Shown: in pieces, positions 8,179-15,439 of the stretch
Layout: every line of letters begins with the position of its first letter
How positions within the stretch are numbered: the first letter of the stretch is position 1
Assembly: GCF_003423665.1 (NCBI RefSeq)
Contig: NZ_BFBY01000006.1
Location: forward strand, 1-64,000
DNA length: 64,000 bases
Origin: Lactobacillus rodentium
GTDB lineage: Bacteria; Bacillota; Bacilli; Lactobacillales; Lactobacillaceae
Reading direction: 5' to 3'
Translations under genes and position numbers: made by a program
The notes under the pieces: generated by a model
Told to the model about the DNA's origin: nothing
Databases searched by the model: none
Seen by the model: the letters and a program-made list of their open reading frames with translations, nothing else

Positions 8179-8700
8179 TTATAGATTTAATTCGAAAGCA
8201 AGACGTTCAGGATCAATTGGGTCTTCGGTCACTGAAATAATTCCTCGTTGTTTAAAATTGTGGCTTGTAGCTAAGTGCTGCACAATTTGATTTTGCTTGC
8301 CAGTATCAATGCGAAAGTTTTTAATTTTTTGGGCAACAAAGATAGAAATGATATCCGATAATAAAAAACTTGCTAAATGTTGACCACGGTATTCTCTTGC
8401 AATTGCCATCCGGTGAATGGTGGCATAGGGATCAGTATCATTATGCCATTCTCCTTTGATATCAAGGTAAGTAGGTTCAATTCCCACAATAGTAGCACAA
8501 TAACCAGCGATTTTGCCATCAACAATTAACACAAAGCCCTGCTTTTGCTTTATATCTTGCAGGATATCTTCACCAGTAGGATAGCCATTTTGCCATTGAG
8601 AAGAACCAGCATTTTTTAAAAATTGCTTGGCGCTGCTAATAATTACCATAATTTCATTAAGATCAGCTTCTTTAGCCATTCTTGTGTAAATTAAGCTCAT
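8179..8700 (-). CDS. GNAT-family N-acetyltransferase
   Basis: A 173-residue protein with the GNAT layout. It has an N-terminal strand-helix pair, a central antiparallel sheet (GFVLIVDGKIAGYCAT), then HRMAIAREYRGQHLASFLL, the acetyl-CoA pyrophosphate-binding motif (R-G-Q-H-L-A, in the place of the usual Q/RxxGxG/A). A terminal strand region with NFKQRGI follows. It transfers an acetyl group from acetyl-CoA to an unknown amine in the cytosol. The ribosome site GAGGTG lies six bases before ATG 8700. It is a monocistronic gene. Confidence 0.85.
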   Translation of the reverse strand: MSLIYTRMAKEADLNEIMVIISSAKQFLKNAGSSQWQNGYPTGEDILQDIKQKQGFVLIVDGKIAGYCATIVGIEPTYLDIKGEWHNDTDPYATIHRMAIAREYRGQHLASFLLSDIISIFVAQKIKNFRIDTGKQNQIVQHLATSHNFKQRGIISVTEDPIDPERLAFELNL

Positions 8701-8824
8701 TTTTTCACCTCATCTTATCTATTATTACTATACAAATTGCAAAAAATCAAAAATAACAGTTCCTATTAAATTTATTTCTTGCTATGCTATATTTTATAAA
8801 AAATATATTGAAGAGGAGAAAAAT

Positions 8825-9667
8825 ATGAAAGGACAAACTAACTTAAGTTTATACCAAGCTGGCTTGCCCCAAGAGAAGATTTGGTCAAAAGAAAAGATTA
8901 AGAAGGAAGTTGAAGCTAAGCAGGGTTTGGCAGAGTATATGCATGAGGATTCTACTTATAGTATTAATCCCAAGATGATTGCCCTTTATAATTTTGCTGA
9001 CGAACCATTGCTCGGCAAGTTTAAGGCGGTTATTTTTGACCAAGAAAAAGGAATTGTTTTATGTAAAAAGTCGAGTCAGCAGCTAGTGCATGACTTGTTT
9101 AAGAATAAGTTACTTTTTGGTGCTAGTTTTCAAAAACATATTAATGAGATGTTAGGTTTTAAATATCACCACATTATTTCGGTGTGGCAGACGGCCTATT
9201 TTTCACTCAATGGCTATTTTGATCAAAATACTGATTGGATCAGTCTGCACCAAATGAGTGATTACCAAGTAAGAAAACAAGTAATTCAGTTTATTACTGC
9301 TAGTGGTTATCGTTTTGAATTCAGTAATTGCTGTCATCATTTACCTCTAAGAATTGGAGAGGGCATTACCCATAATTGGATTTTGGGTAAGATTATTAAA
9401 GAGAGTTTTCGTGAGATGGGCCTGCACCTCCATACCTGCAAGCGAATTAGGCGCGGAGAATCAATCTTACATAATGAAGGCTATTTAATTCCTAAGCCAA
9501 CTCTTAATCAAGATGAAATTATGCTCAAACAGATTATGGCCCGATTGGAAGACCTTGACTTTAAACAAATTGGACGCGCGATGAGTAACCTATTTGATTT
9601 GCCGATCAATGAAAGTGATCTAAAGTTAATAAGAAGAGCAAGTAAACGCCCAGATTCTATTTACTAA
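8825..9667 (+). CDS. ComK-like competence transcription factor
   Basis: The middle of this 280-residue protein follows the order of motifs in ComK, the Bacillus competence activator. YSINPKMIALYNF resembles the N-terminal strand. CKKSSQQLVHDLF...LLFGASF matches the region with conserved FFGSSY. YFSLNGYFDQNTDWISLHQM matches the PT-S-C-GWISH segment, and RFEFSNCCHHLPLRIG matches the VTFSNG...LPIS strand. It is about 90 residues longer than Bacillus ComK, with an extra 45 N-terminal residues and a basic C-terminal extension. A DNA-binding activator role is inferred from the family. The ribosome site GAGGAG is well placed. A sigma factor gene of the competence type lies 1.2 kb downstream. Confidence 0.65.
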   Translation: MKGQTNLSLYQAGLPQEKIWSKEKIKKEVEAKQGLAEYMHEDSTYSINPKMIALYNFADEPLLGKFKAVIFDQEKGIVLCKKSSQQLVHDLFKNKLLFGASFQKHINEMLGFKYHHIISVWQTAYFSLNGYFDQNTDWISLHQMSDYQVRKQVIQFITASGYRFEFSNCCHHLPLRIGEGITHNWILGKIIKESFREMGLHLHTCKRIRRGESILHNEGYLIPKPTLNQDEIMLKQIMARLEDLDFKQIGRAMSNLFDLPINESDLKLIRRASKRPDSIY

Positions 9668-9675
9668 GCTTTAAT

Positions 9676-9711
9676 AACAATCAGCTAGAAAAATGCTGGT
9701 TGTTTTTTTAT
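9676..9711 (+). terminator. Terminator after the ComK-like gene
   Basis: The arms AACAATCAGC and GCTGGTTGTT are followed by seven T. Confidence 0.85.
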
Positions 9712-9767
9712 TCTTAAAAATGATAAAATAATGCGAGTTATTTTATGAAAGAATGAGGATAAAAGTT

Positions 9768-10655
9768 GTGAAAAAAATAAGATATTTTTCTTTAGTGGCG
9801 ATAGTTGCCTTGATTGGGATTGTAAGTGCTGCGTGTGGCACTAAGAAAAACGTAAGTAGGGGTGGTACCACTTATAAAGGGCTAACAGTTTATCCAACTA
9901 AGATAAACAGTGTGAAAACATCAGATCTTGATATTCGTTCAATTGTTGAAGTAACTGGAACAACCAATGCACCTGATGGTGCAAAAGTGATAGCACAGGC
10001 ACCTATATCAGGACGCAGTAAATTTTCTAACCTTGGTTCTAGTGAAGATACAAGCTATGCCAAAGTAAAGAATCATAAATTTAAATTATGTATTTCAACC
10101 GGTTTAGTTCTTTTACAAAATCAAAATCTCGATGAGCATAAATATATGAAAGTTAAGATATTTGCTGTTACTGGCTATAACGTAAAGTACAGTGAACTTA
10201 AAATTACAAAAGATCTTGACCATGCAGTAAAACAGGCCGATATTAAACCATATAAAGTGAAAGAAGATAAAAATATCGAGGCTTTTGCGACTGGTCATGT
10301 TAGTCAAGCTTATAAGGAAAAGGCAAGTAAAAAATTCTTGATTAATGAAGCAGTAAAGCAATTGAATGATAACTTTAACGGCGAAGTTCAATTTGGCTAC
10401 GATGAAAATAAGAAAATATTCACTTTCCTGCCACTTACGGAAAGTGTAAAAGAGAATATTACTGAAATAAAAGAAGGATTGGATCCTGAGGGATGGAGGC
10501 AATTAACTAAGGTCCTTGATGACCTCTCCAGTAATATTTATGATACTTTAGAGGTCCATGAGCCAATTTCACTAATTGACCCTACAGATCAAAGTAAAAT
10601 TCTTTATACTAGTCTTGATGGTAAGGCAACTTACAATTTTATGAAGCAAAAATAG
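9768..10655 (+). CDS. Hypothetical lipoprotein
   Basis: A predicted type II lipoprotein of about 295 residues. Translation from GTG 9768 (GAGGA eight bases before it) gives a KK-leading signal peptide and the lipobox VSAAC, with Cys23 as the lipidation site. An in-frame ATG at 9753 also exists but overlaps the ribosome site. The mature part is a soluble extracellular domain with two beta-rich halves: residues about 40-160 look Ig-like (VEVTGTTNAPDGAKVIAQAPI), and a helical C-terminal half follows. I do not recognise a named family. It lies between terminators, next to competence-type regulators, but no functional link is shown. Confidence 0.7.
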   Translation: MKKIRYFSLVAIVALIGIVSAACGTKKNVSRGGTTYKGLTVYPTKINSVKTSDLDIRSIVEVTGTTNAPDGAKVIAQAPISGRSKFSNLGSSEDTSYAKVKNHKFKLCISTGLVLLQNQNLDEHKYMKVKIFAVTGYNVKYSELKITKDLDHAVKQADIKPYKVKEDKNIEAFATGHVSQAYKEKASKKFLINEAVKQLNDNFNGEVQFGYDENKKIFTFLPLTESVKENITEIKEGLDPEGWRQLTKVLDDLSSNIYDTLEVHEPISLIDPTDQSKILYTSLDGKATYNFMKQK

Positions 10656-10666
10656 ATAAATATTAG

Positions 10667-10694
10667 ATCAGCAATTAAGTTTGCTGATTTTTTT
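10667..10694 (+). terminator. Terminator after lipoprotein gene
   Basis: The arms ATCAGCAA and TTGCTGAT at 10667-10688 are followed by seven T. Confidence 0.8.
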
Positions 10695-10728
10695 GTACTC
10701 CAGGTTAAATCGAAACTAAGGTTGATTT

Positions 10729-10750
10729 AATCAAAAATATCATTTTGATT
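10729..10750. promoter_or_regulatory. Inverted repeat, candidate operator upstream of the sigma factor
   Basis: A perfect 8-base inverted repeat, AATCAAAA-N6-TTTTGATT. Further TTTTGA/TCAAAA halves recur at 10779 and 10808. There is no T run, so a protein-binding site is more likely than a terminator. Confidence 0.45.
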
Positions 10751-10779
10751 TGAGGGTTAGATTTGTGGAGGGATGCCTT

Positions 10780-10827
10780 TTGAACTGCAATTCACCTTGG
10801 TTTTTGCTCAAAAACTATCCTTGCTAA
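10780..10827 (+). CDS. Possible 15-residue leader peptide
   Basis: A TTG codon eight bases after a strong GGAGGG site (10767-10772) opens a 15-codon frame reading MNCNSPWFLLKNYPC, ended by TAA. It holds two Cys and four aromatic residues. It lies 47 bases before the ribosome-site hairpin of the sigma-factor gene. It could be a leader peptide, a signal peptide or chance; the ribosome-site strength and spacing are the only evidence. Confidence 0.3.
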   Translation: MNCNSPWFLLKNYPC

Positions 10828-10837
10828 TCTAATAGTG

Positions 10838-10873
10838 CACAAGCGCTTGTGACAAGAAAAAAGGAGATTGTCA
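10838..10873 (+). promoter_or_regulatory. Palindrome and ribosome-site hairpin before the sigma factor
   Basis: CACAAGCGCTTGTG (10838-10851) is a perfect 14-base palindrome with a LacI-type CG centre. Its right end overlaps a second repeat, GTGACAA...TTGTCAC (10849-10873), whose loop contains the AAGGAG ribosome site of the following gene. The two RNA foldings are mutually exclusive. Confidence 0.45.
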
Positions 10874-10874
10874 C

Positions 10875-11363
10875 ATGATGATTAGTCAGACAAGTTTTAT
10901 GAAAGCTTGGAATAATAAAAAGTTAGTCGCTGGAGCATTAAAGGCAGCTTCAGTAAGGCGAGATTACATTAATTATGAAGATTTACTTCAAGATGGAATT
11001 CTGCTGTACGCGCAATTATTAGACAAGTGGGCCGATAAAGAAGAACAGGAAGTAAATAAGTTGGCCTTTAGAAAAATTATTTGGCAAACAATTGATAGTT
11101 TGCGGAAGGTGCAAAAACGCCAAGAACGGAACACTAATCTAGAAGAAGGTTTTACCTTAACTGCTAAAGAACTTGATTGGGATAACTTAGTTGTATTAAA
11201 AGAGGAAATCAAAAAACTCAATTCAGTTGAATTTGTAATTTTATTTGAACATTTACTTGCCAACAAAACTATTACTAAACTTGCCCAAGAATCTGGCATA
11301 CCTAGAATTACTTTACAGCGAGTTAAGAAAAGACTCTTGCTCAAATTACGTGAGCAACTTTAA
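10875..11363 (+). CDS. ComX/SigH-like alternative sigma factor
   Basis: A small sigma-70-type protein of 162 residues. Region 2-like sequence (YEDLLQDGILLYAQLL...AFRKIIWQTIDSLRK) binds core polymerase and the -10 element in this family. Region 4 ends in the helix-turn-helix TKLAQESGIPRITLQRVKKRLL. Size and arrangement match the competence sigma factors ComX/SigX of lactic acid bacteria and the SigH group. ATG 10875 and ATG 10878 are both usable after AAGGAG at 10861-10866; the first is listed. Its leader contains repeats, a short frame and a ribosome-site hairpin, so tight control is likely. Activation of DNA-uptake genes is inferred from the family. Confidence 0.75.
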   Translation: MMISQTSFMKAWNNKKLVAGALKAASVRRDYINYEDLLQDGILLYAQLLDKWADKEEQEVNKLAFRKIIWQTIDSLRKVQKRQERNTNLEEGFTLTAKELDWDNLVVLKEEIKKLNSVEFVILFEHLLANKTITKLAQESGIPRITLQRVKKRLLLKLREQL

Positions 11364-11401
11364 TTAACATCTAAATGAAAGCAAAATAGGACACATACAG
11401 T

Positions 11402-11429
11402 AAAGACGGTCAATTTTGACCGTCTTTTT
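11402..11429 (+). terminator. Terminator after sigma factor gene
   Basis: AAAGACGGTCAA and TTGACCGTCTTT form a near-continuous stem followed by T residues. Confidence 0.88.
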
Positions 11430-11509
11430 CAAACGATAAAAAGCTTTTACTAGCAGATAGAACTTCCCAGCGTTACAATTAAAATAAAAATAGAAGTGGA
11501 GTGGAAGTT

Positions 11510-11656
11510 ATGAACAAGAAAGATAAAGAAATTTCTACATTAAAACGAATTAGTTTGATCTTTTCAATTGTAAATATGGTGATTGGTTTAGTAATCACTA
11601 TTTTGAGATTAACAGCCAATAAAAAAGAAACTAACGAAGTTCAATCAAAAAATTAA
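11510..11656 (+). CDS. 48-residue single-pass membrane peptide
   Basis: A short frame preceded by GGAGTGGAAG, ending at TAA 11654-11656 and followed directly by a hairpin terminator, so it looks like a genuine monocistronic gene. The peptide has a basic N-terminus (MNKKDKEISTLKR), one hydrophobic segment (ISLIFSIVNMVIGLVITIL) and a polar tail (TANKKETNEVQSKN), predicting one membrane span. No family is recognised. It could be a small membrane regulator or a type I toxin-like peptide; nothing in the sequence decides between these. Confidence 0.6.
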   Translation: MNKKDKEISTLKRISLIFSIVNMVIGLVITILRLTANKKETNEVQSKN

Positions 11657-11660
11657 AGTA

Positions 11661-11690
11661 GCAACCTTCATTGATGGAGGTTGTTTTTTT
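11661..11690 (+). terminator. Terminator after the 48-residue gene
   Basis: CAACCTTCAT pairs with ATGGAGGTTG (one G-T pair), followed by seven T. Confidence 0.8.
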
Positions 11691-11778
11691 ATAACTAAAA
11701 ATTCTTCAAATTATAAAATAACGCTTATAGTATTTAAACAACAAAAAGAAAATTTTTAATGCAAAAATTTGGACCAAC

Positions 11779-11806
11779 TTGTACTATCAAAAAGTGTTAT
11801 TATAAC
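11779..11806 (+). promoter_or_regulatory. Candidate EPS operon promoter
   Basis: TTGTAC (11779-11784), a 16-base spacer and TATAAC (11801-11806) lie about 160 bases upstream of the first EPS gene, with no terminator between. Confidence 0.5.
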
Positions 11807-11877
11807 TGGCATAGCAGTGATTCACAACAATTTTAAAAAACAAGTAAAACTTCAAATCTTAATAACAAATTTAAAAT

Positions 11878-11940
11878 AGAGGGTGTAAAAAGTATGAATT
11901 TATTGTAAACTTATCACAGCAACATTGCTGACATTACAAT
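11878..11940 (+). promoter_or_regulatory. EPS leader with four-codon frame and hairpin
   Basis: A ribosome-like AGAGGG precedes ATG 11894, which reads Met-Asn-Leu-Leu-stop. Its last codons TTG-TAA form the left arm of an inverted repeat (ATTGTAA 11902-11908 with TTACAAT 11934-11940) that encloses an inner stem (CAGCA/TGCTG). There is no T run. The role is inferred as a translational or attenuation leader. Confidence 0.35.
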
Positions 11941-11968
11941 CTTAGAGAAGAGAGAGTCACTTTCTAAC

Positions 11969-13003
11969 ATGGATGAAAATAAAAATAACAATGTGAAGAA
12001 GAAACATCATAGACATCATCATCACCGCCGTTTGAGAAAATTCTGGTGGTGGTTATGCGGTATTATTGGTGTTTTATTTATTGCTGCAGTTTTAGTTGGT
12101 GGGTTTATGTATAAGAACTTGCGGGATGCTACTAATAGTTCTTATTCACCCGTTGCCAAAACTAATCAAAGTAATAAAAACCGCGCTAAGCTTGATAAGT
12201 TACTTGATGAAAAGAAACCAATCAATATTTTGTTATTAGGTACTGATACTGGTGCGATGGGTCGTGATTATAAAGGTAGAACCGATACGATCATGATGGT
12301 CAGCATCAATCCCAAGACTAATCAAACCAAGATTGTTTCAATTCCACGTGATATGAAGGCAAAGCTACCAGGTTATCCTGAAGATGGTTTCACTAAGATT
12401 AATGCTGCTTACGCCGAAGGTGGTGTGGCTGAAACCATTAAGACTTTAGATAAGTATTACAGTGTGCCAATTGATGGTTACATCTTAGTTAATATGGAAG
12501 GTCTAGTTAAGGGTGTCGACCAAGTTGGTGGTATTGATGTTGTTTCACCATTAACTTTTAACAATATGGGTTACAGCTTTGTTAAAGGTCACAAGTACCA
12601 CCTCAATGGTAAGAAGGCTTTGGCATTTACCCAAACTCGTCATGGTGATCCAAATAATGATTATGGTCGTCAAGATCGTGAACGTCGTGTGATTGTTGCC
12701 CTGCTTAAGAAGTCAGTTTCACCAACTACTTTATTGAATCAAAAGTTCATGAATTCTATGGCAAGTAACATGCAAACTGACTTAACCATGGGTCAAATGA
12801 TGAAGATTGCAATGAACTATCGTAAAGCTACTGATCACACTTCAACTGATCATGCTCAAGGTAAGGGTCAAATGATTGACACACCAAGATTTGGTCAAAT
12901 GGAAGAAGAATTCATTAACCAAAAAGAACGTCAACGGATAAGTAACGAAATTCGTGCTAACTTAGGACTTAACAAAATAACCGTAGTAGAGGATGGAGAA
13001 TAG
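11969..13003 (+). CDS. epsA: LytR-CpsA-Psr (LCP) family wall ligase
   Basis: First gene of the EPS operon, 344 residues. A His/Arg-rich cytosolic head (HHRHHHHRRLRK, residues about 12-23) precedes one membrane helix (about 28-48). The extracellular LCP domain follows, with LLLGTDTGAMGRDYKGRTDTIMM, IPRDMK and FTQTRHGDPNNDYGRQDRERRVI; the Arg and Asp residues of these motifs bind the pyrophosphate lipid in known LCP proteins. LCP enzymes transfer undecaprenyl-linked polymers to peptidoglycan, so this protein should attach the EPS to the wall. Its stop is two bases from the start of the next gene, so the two are co-transcribed. Confidence 0.9.
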   Translation: MDENKNNNVKKKHHRHHHHRRLRKFWWWLCGIIGVLFIAAVLVGGFMYKNLRDATNSSYSPVAKTNQSNKNRAKLDKLLDEKKPINILLLGTDTGAMGRDYKGRTDTIMMVSINPKTNQTKIVSIPRDMKAKLPGYPEDGFTKINAAYAEGGVAETIKTLDKYYSVPIDGYILVNMEGLVKGVDQVGGIDVVSPLTFNNMGYSFVKGHKYHLNGKKALAFTQTRHGDPNNDYGRQDRERRVIVALLKKSVSPTTLLNQKFMNSMASNMQTDLTMGQMMKIAMNYRKATDHTSTDHAQGKGQMIDTPRFGQMEEEFINQKERQRISNEIRANLGLNKITVVEDGE

Positions 13004-13005
13004 GA

Positions 13006-13875
13006 TTGGAAAATAACAACAACGCAACGCAAAATAATTCAATTGACTTGTTGCGCTTATGGCGATTATTTAAACAACATATTTTATCAGTCATTATTTG
13101 GACTGTGGGCTTAGGCATTATTGGTTTTGCTTTATCAGAATTTGTTATTCAACCAAAATACAGTTCTAGTGCTCAAATTTTGGTTAACCAGAAAAAAGAC
13201 CGTGATCCGAACGCACTTTACAATGCCCAACAAGCTGATGTGCAAATGATCAATACTTATAAGGATATTATTACTAGTCCTGTAATTTTGAATGATGCTT
13301 CTGACTACTTAGCTAACCCAGTTAAGGTTGTTAAAAAAGCACAAAAGGCTAAGTATGTTGTTGGTGCAGATGGCGTACGTCGTCGAGTTCGTGCGGCTAA
13401 GCCAGCTGTGACTGAACGTGATGGTCAAAGTTATGACTATTCAGCTAAGGAATTAAATAAGGCTGTTTCAGTCCAAACTCAACAAAATTCACAGGTCTTT
13501 ACTCTTACTGCAACTGCAGTTACACCAGATCAATCAAAGGCCATTGCCAATGCGGTTGCCAACTCATTCAAGAACAAAATTCCTAAGATTATGAATGTTA
13601 ACAACGTAACGATTGTTTCTCGTGCGACTAAGGGTATTAAGAGTTTCCCTAATACTAAGTTATTCACCTTAGCTGGTTTAGTGCTTGGCTTTATCATTGC
13701 TTTAGCTATTATCATTACTAGGGATGCAATGAATACTACTGTGCGCGATGATGATTACTTGAGTAATGAACTTGGTTTAACTAACTTAGGTACTGTGACT
13801 CACTTTGCCTTATCAAATAGCTTTAGTCTTAACAAAGATAAAGATAAGGGCAATCGCCGTAATAAACGTGTTTAA
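13006..13875 (+). CDS. epsB: Wzz-type polysaccharide co-polymerase / kinase modulator
   Basis: A 289-residue membrane protein with the chain-length determinant layout. It has TM1 at about 26-46, a long extracytoplasmic part with QPKYSSSAQILV and a Gln-rich helix, and the Pro-containing TM2 after KSFPNTKLFTLAGLVLGFI. A short basic cytosolic tail follows. Such proteins set polymer length and activate the partner tyrosine kinase encoded next. The start is TTG 13006; GGATGGAG at the end of the preceding gene supplies the ribosome site. Confidence 0.9.
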   Translation: MENNNNATQNNSIDLLRLWRLFKQHILSVIIWTVGLGIIGFALSEFVIQPKYSSSAQILVNQKKDRDPNALYNAQQADVQMINTYKDIITSPVILNDASDYLANPVKVVKKAQKAKYVVGADGVRRRVRAAKPAVTERDGQSYDYSAKELNKAVSVQTQQNSQVFTLTATAVTPDQSKAIANAVANSFKNKIPKIMNVNNVTIVSRATKGIKSFPNTKLFTLAGLVLGFIIALAIIITRDAMNTTVRDDDYLSNELGLTNLGTVTHFALSNSFSLNKDKDKGNRRNKRV

Positions 13876-13886
13876 GGAGGACATCA

Positions 13887-14642
13887 ATGGCTTTATTTAG
13901 AAAAAAACGTGGTACCAATGAAACCATGAAGCATGGTGCCAAATTAATCACGATTGCAAAACCTAAGAGTCCGATTGCGGAACAATTTAGAACTATTCGA
14001 ACTAATATCAACTTCATGAGTGTTGATGAAAAGGTTAAAACGATGGCCTTTACTTCGGCTAATATTTCTGAAGGTAAATCAACCGTAACTGCTAATGTGG
14101 CAATTACAATGGCACAAGCGGGTAAGAAAGTATTATTAATTGATGCTGACTTGCACCGTCCTACCATGCATCAAACCTTTGAGTTACGAAATGCTGTTGG
14201 TTTAACCACGGTCTTAACTTCAGAAGCTGATGAAATCTACATGAACCAAGTAGTTAATGCTGATGTGATTCCTAATCTCTCAGTTTTAACTTCTGGTCCG
14301 ATTCCACCTAATCCAGCAGAGTTATTATCTTCTAAGCGAATGAAAGCTTTTCTTAAGAATGTCTCAAGTCACTATGATGTAGTGATCTTTGATATGGCAC
14401 CAATCTTAGAAATTTCAGATTCGCAAGTGCTTGCTGGTGAAATGGATGGGATTGTTTTAGTAGTTCGTCAAAATGTCACCCAAAAGGCTGGAATTAAACG
14501 AGCAGTTGAAATGCTTAAGATATCTAAAACAAGAATTCTTGGCTACATTATGAATGATGTGCGGACAGGTGCTGATGGCTATGGCTATGGTTACGGTTAT
14601 GGCTACGGCTATGGTTATGAACAAGATTCAAAGAAGGCTTAA
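13887..14642 (+). CDS. epsC: Bacterial tyrosine kinase (CpsD type)
   Basis: This BY-kinase of 251 residues has a Walker A motif SEGKSTV near residues 61-67, the Walker A' motif LLIDADLHRP (83-92) and a Walker B-like VVIFDMAPI. The C-terminus is a run of seven alternating Gly-Tyr pairs (about residues 228-241), the autophosphorylated tyrosine cluster of the family, here unusually regular. It works with the membrane activator encoded just upstream and is reversed by the phosphatase downstream; phosphorylation cycles regulate EPS assembly. AAGGAGG precedes the ATG. The 3' end is a near-perfect six-base DNA repeat. Confidence 0.92.
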   Translation: MALFRKKRGTNETMKHGAKLITIAKPKSPIAEQFRTIRTNINFMSVDEKVKTMAFTSANISEGKSTVTANVAITMAQAGKKVLLIDADLHRPTMHQTFELRNAVGLTTVLTSEADEIYMNQVVNADVIPNLSVLTSGPIPPNPAELLSSKRMKAFLKNVSSHYDVVIFDMAPILEISDSQVLAGEMDGIVLVVRQNVTQKAGIKRAVEMLKISKTRILGYIMNDVRTGADGYGYGYGYGYGYGYEQDSKKA

Positions 14643-14645
14643 GTC

Positions 14646-15413
14646 ATGGTTTTAGTTGATATTCACTCGCATATTTTGCCAGGAATTGATGATGGTTCGC
14701 CTGATATGGCAACTTCATTAGACCTAGCTAGAGCAGCTGTAGCTGATGGGATTACTCATGCCTTAATGACACCACACCATTTAAATGGTAGGCATAATAA
14801 CCATAAAAATGATGTCATTAAATTAACTGGTGAGTTCCAACAGGCGCTAGATGAAGCTGAGATTCCACTGACTGTTTTTGCTAGTCAAGAAGTCAGGTTA
14901 TCAGCTGATATTCCTGATGCCTTGGATAATGATGATATTTTATTTTGTGATGAAGATGGCAAGTACATGTTACTAGAATTTCCTAGTGAAGATGTACCAA
15001 CTTACGCACAGAATATGACCTTTAATTTGTTGGGAAGAGGTATTACACCAATCATTGTCCATCCGGAACGAAATAATCGGATCTTACATGAACCAGAAGT
15101 ATTAGAAACTTTCTTAAAGCAAGGGTGTTTAACTCAAGTCACTGCAAGTTCTTATGTTGGCGTTTTTGGTAAAGAAATTGCGGATTTGAGTGAACGTTTA
15201 ATTGATGCTGGTCAGGTAGCAACCTTTGCTTCTGATGCTCATAGCTTAGCTAAACGTGAATCAAAGATGACTGAAGCTTATAATAAATTAGCTAAGCAAA
15301 ATCAATCGGATGTAGAAAAATTTAAACAAAATGCGAAGAACTTTATTAATGGGGAGCAAGTGAGTTTAGATTGGAAAACGTTGAGAAAAAAGAAGAGATT
15401 TTGGATATTTTAG
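14646..15413 (+). CDS. epsD: PHP-type protein-tyrosine phosphatase (CpsB/Wzb type)
   Basis: A 255-residue manganese-dependent phosphatase of the polymerase-and-histidinol-phosphatase fold. The metal-binding motifs are MVLVDIHSHILPGIDDG at the start, TPHH near residue 41, a Glu at SQEVR, IIVHPERN and FASDAHS. It removes phosphate from the kinase encoded immediately upstream (three-base gap), completing the regulatory module. The start ATG 14646 directly follows the upstream stop; a weak purine-rich site lies within the kinase gene. Confidence 0.92.
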   Translation: MVLVDIHSHILPGIDDGSPDMATSLDLARAAVADGITHALMTPHHLNGRHNNHKNDVIKLTGEFQQALDEAEIPLTVFASQEVRLSADIPDALDNDDILFCDEDGKYMLLEFPSEDVPTYAQNMTFNLLGRGITPIIVHPERNNRILHEPEVLETFLKQGCLTQVTASSYVGVFGKEIADLSERLIDAGQVATFASDAHSLAKRESKMTEAYNKLAKQNQSDVEKFKQNAKNFINGEQVSLDWKTLRKKKRFWIF

Positions 15414-15439
15414 ATAATAAAAGGAGAGAAGATAACGAA

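Noticed and set aside
10838-10851. CACAAGCGCTTGTG as a CcpA cre site
   Set aside because: Only the eight-base core matches; the outer TG and CA positions of a cre are wrong, so it is described only as a LacI-type palindrome.
13829-14167. 112-codon minus-strand frame in epsB/epsC
   Set aside because: Antisense to two well-supported genes; no ribosome site or motif.
14570-14635. Short tandem repeat as a CRISPR-like array
   Set aside because: It is in-frame Gly-Tyr coding repeat of the kinase tail, without spacers.
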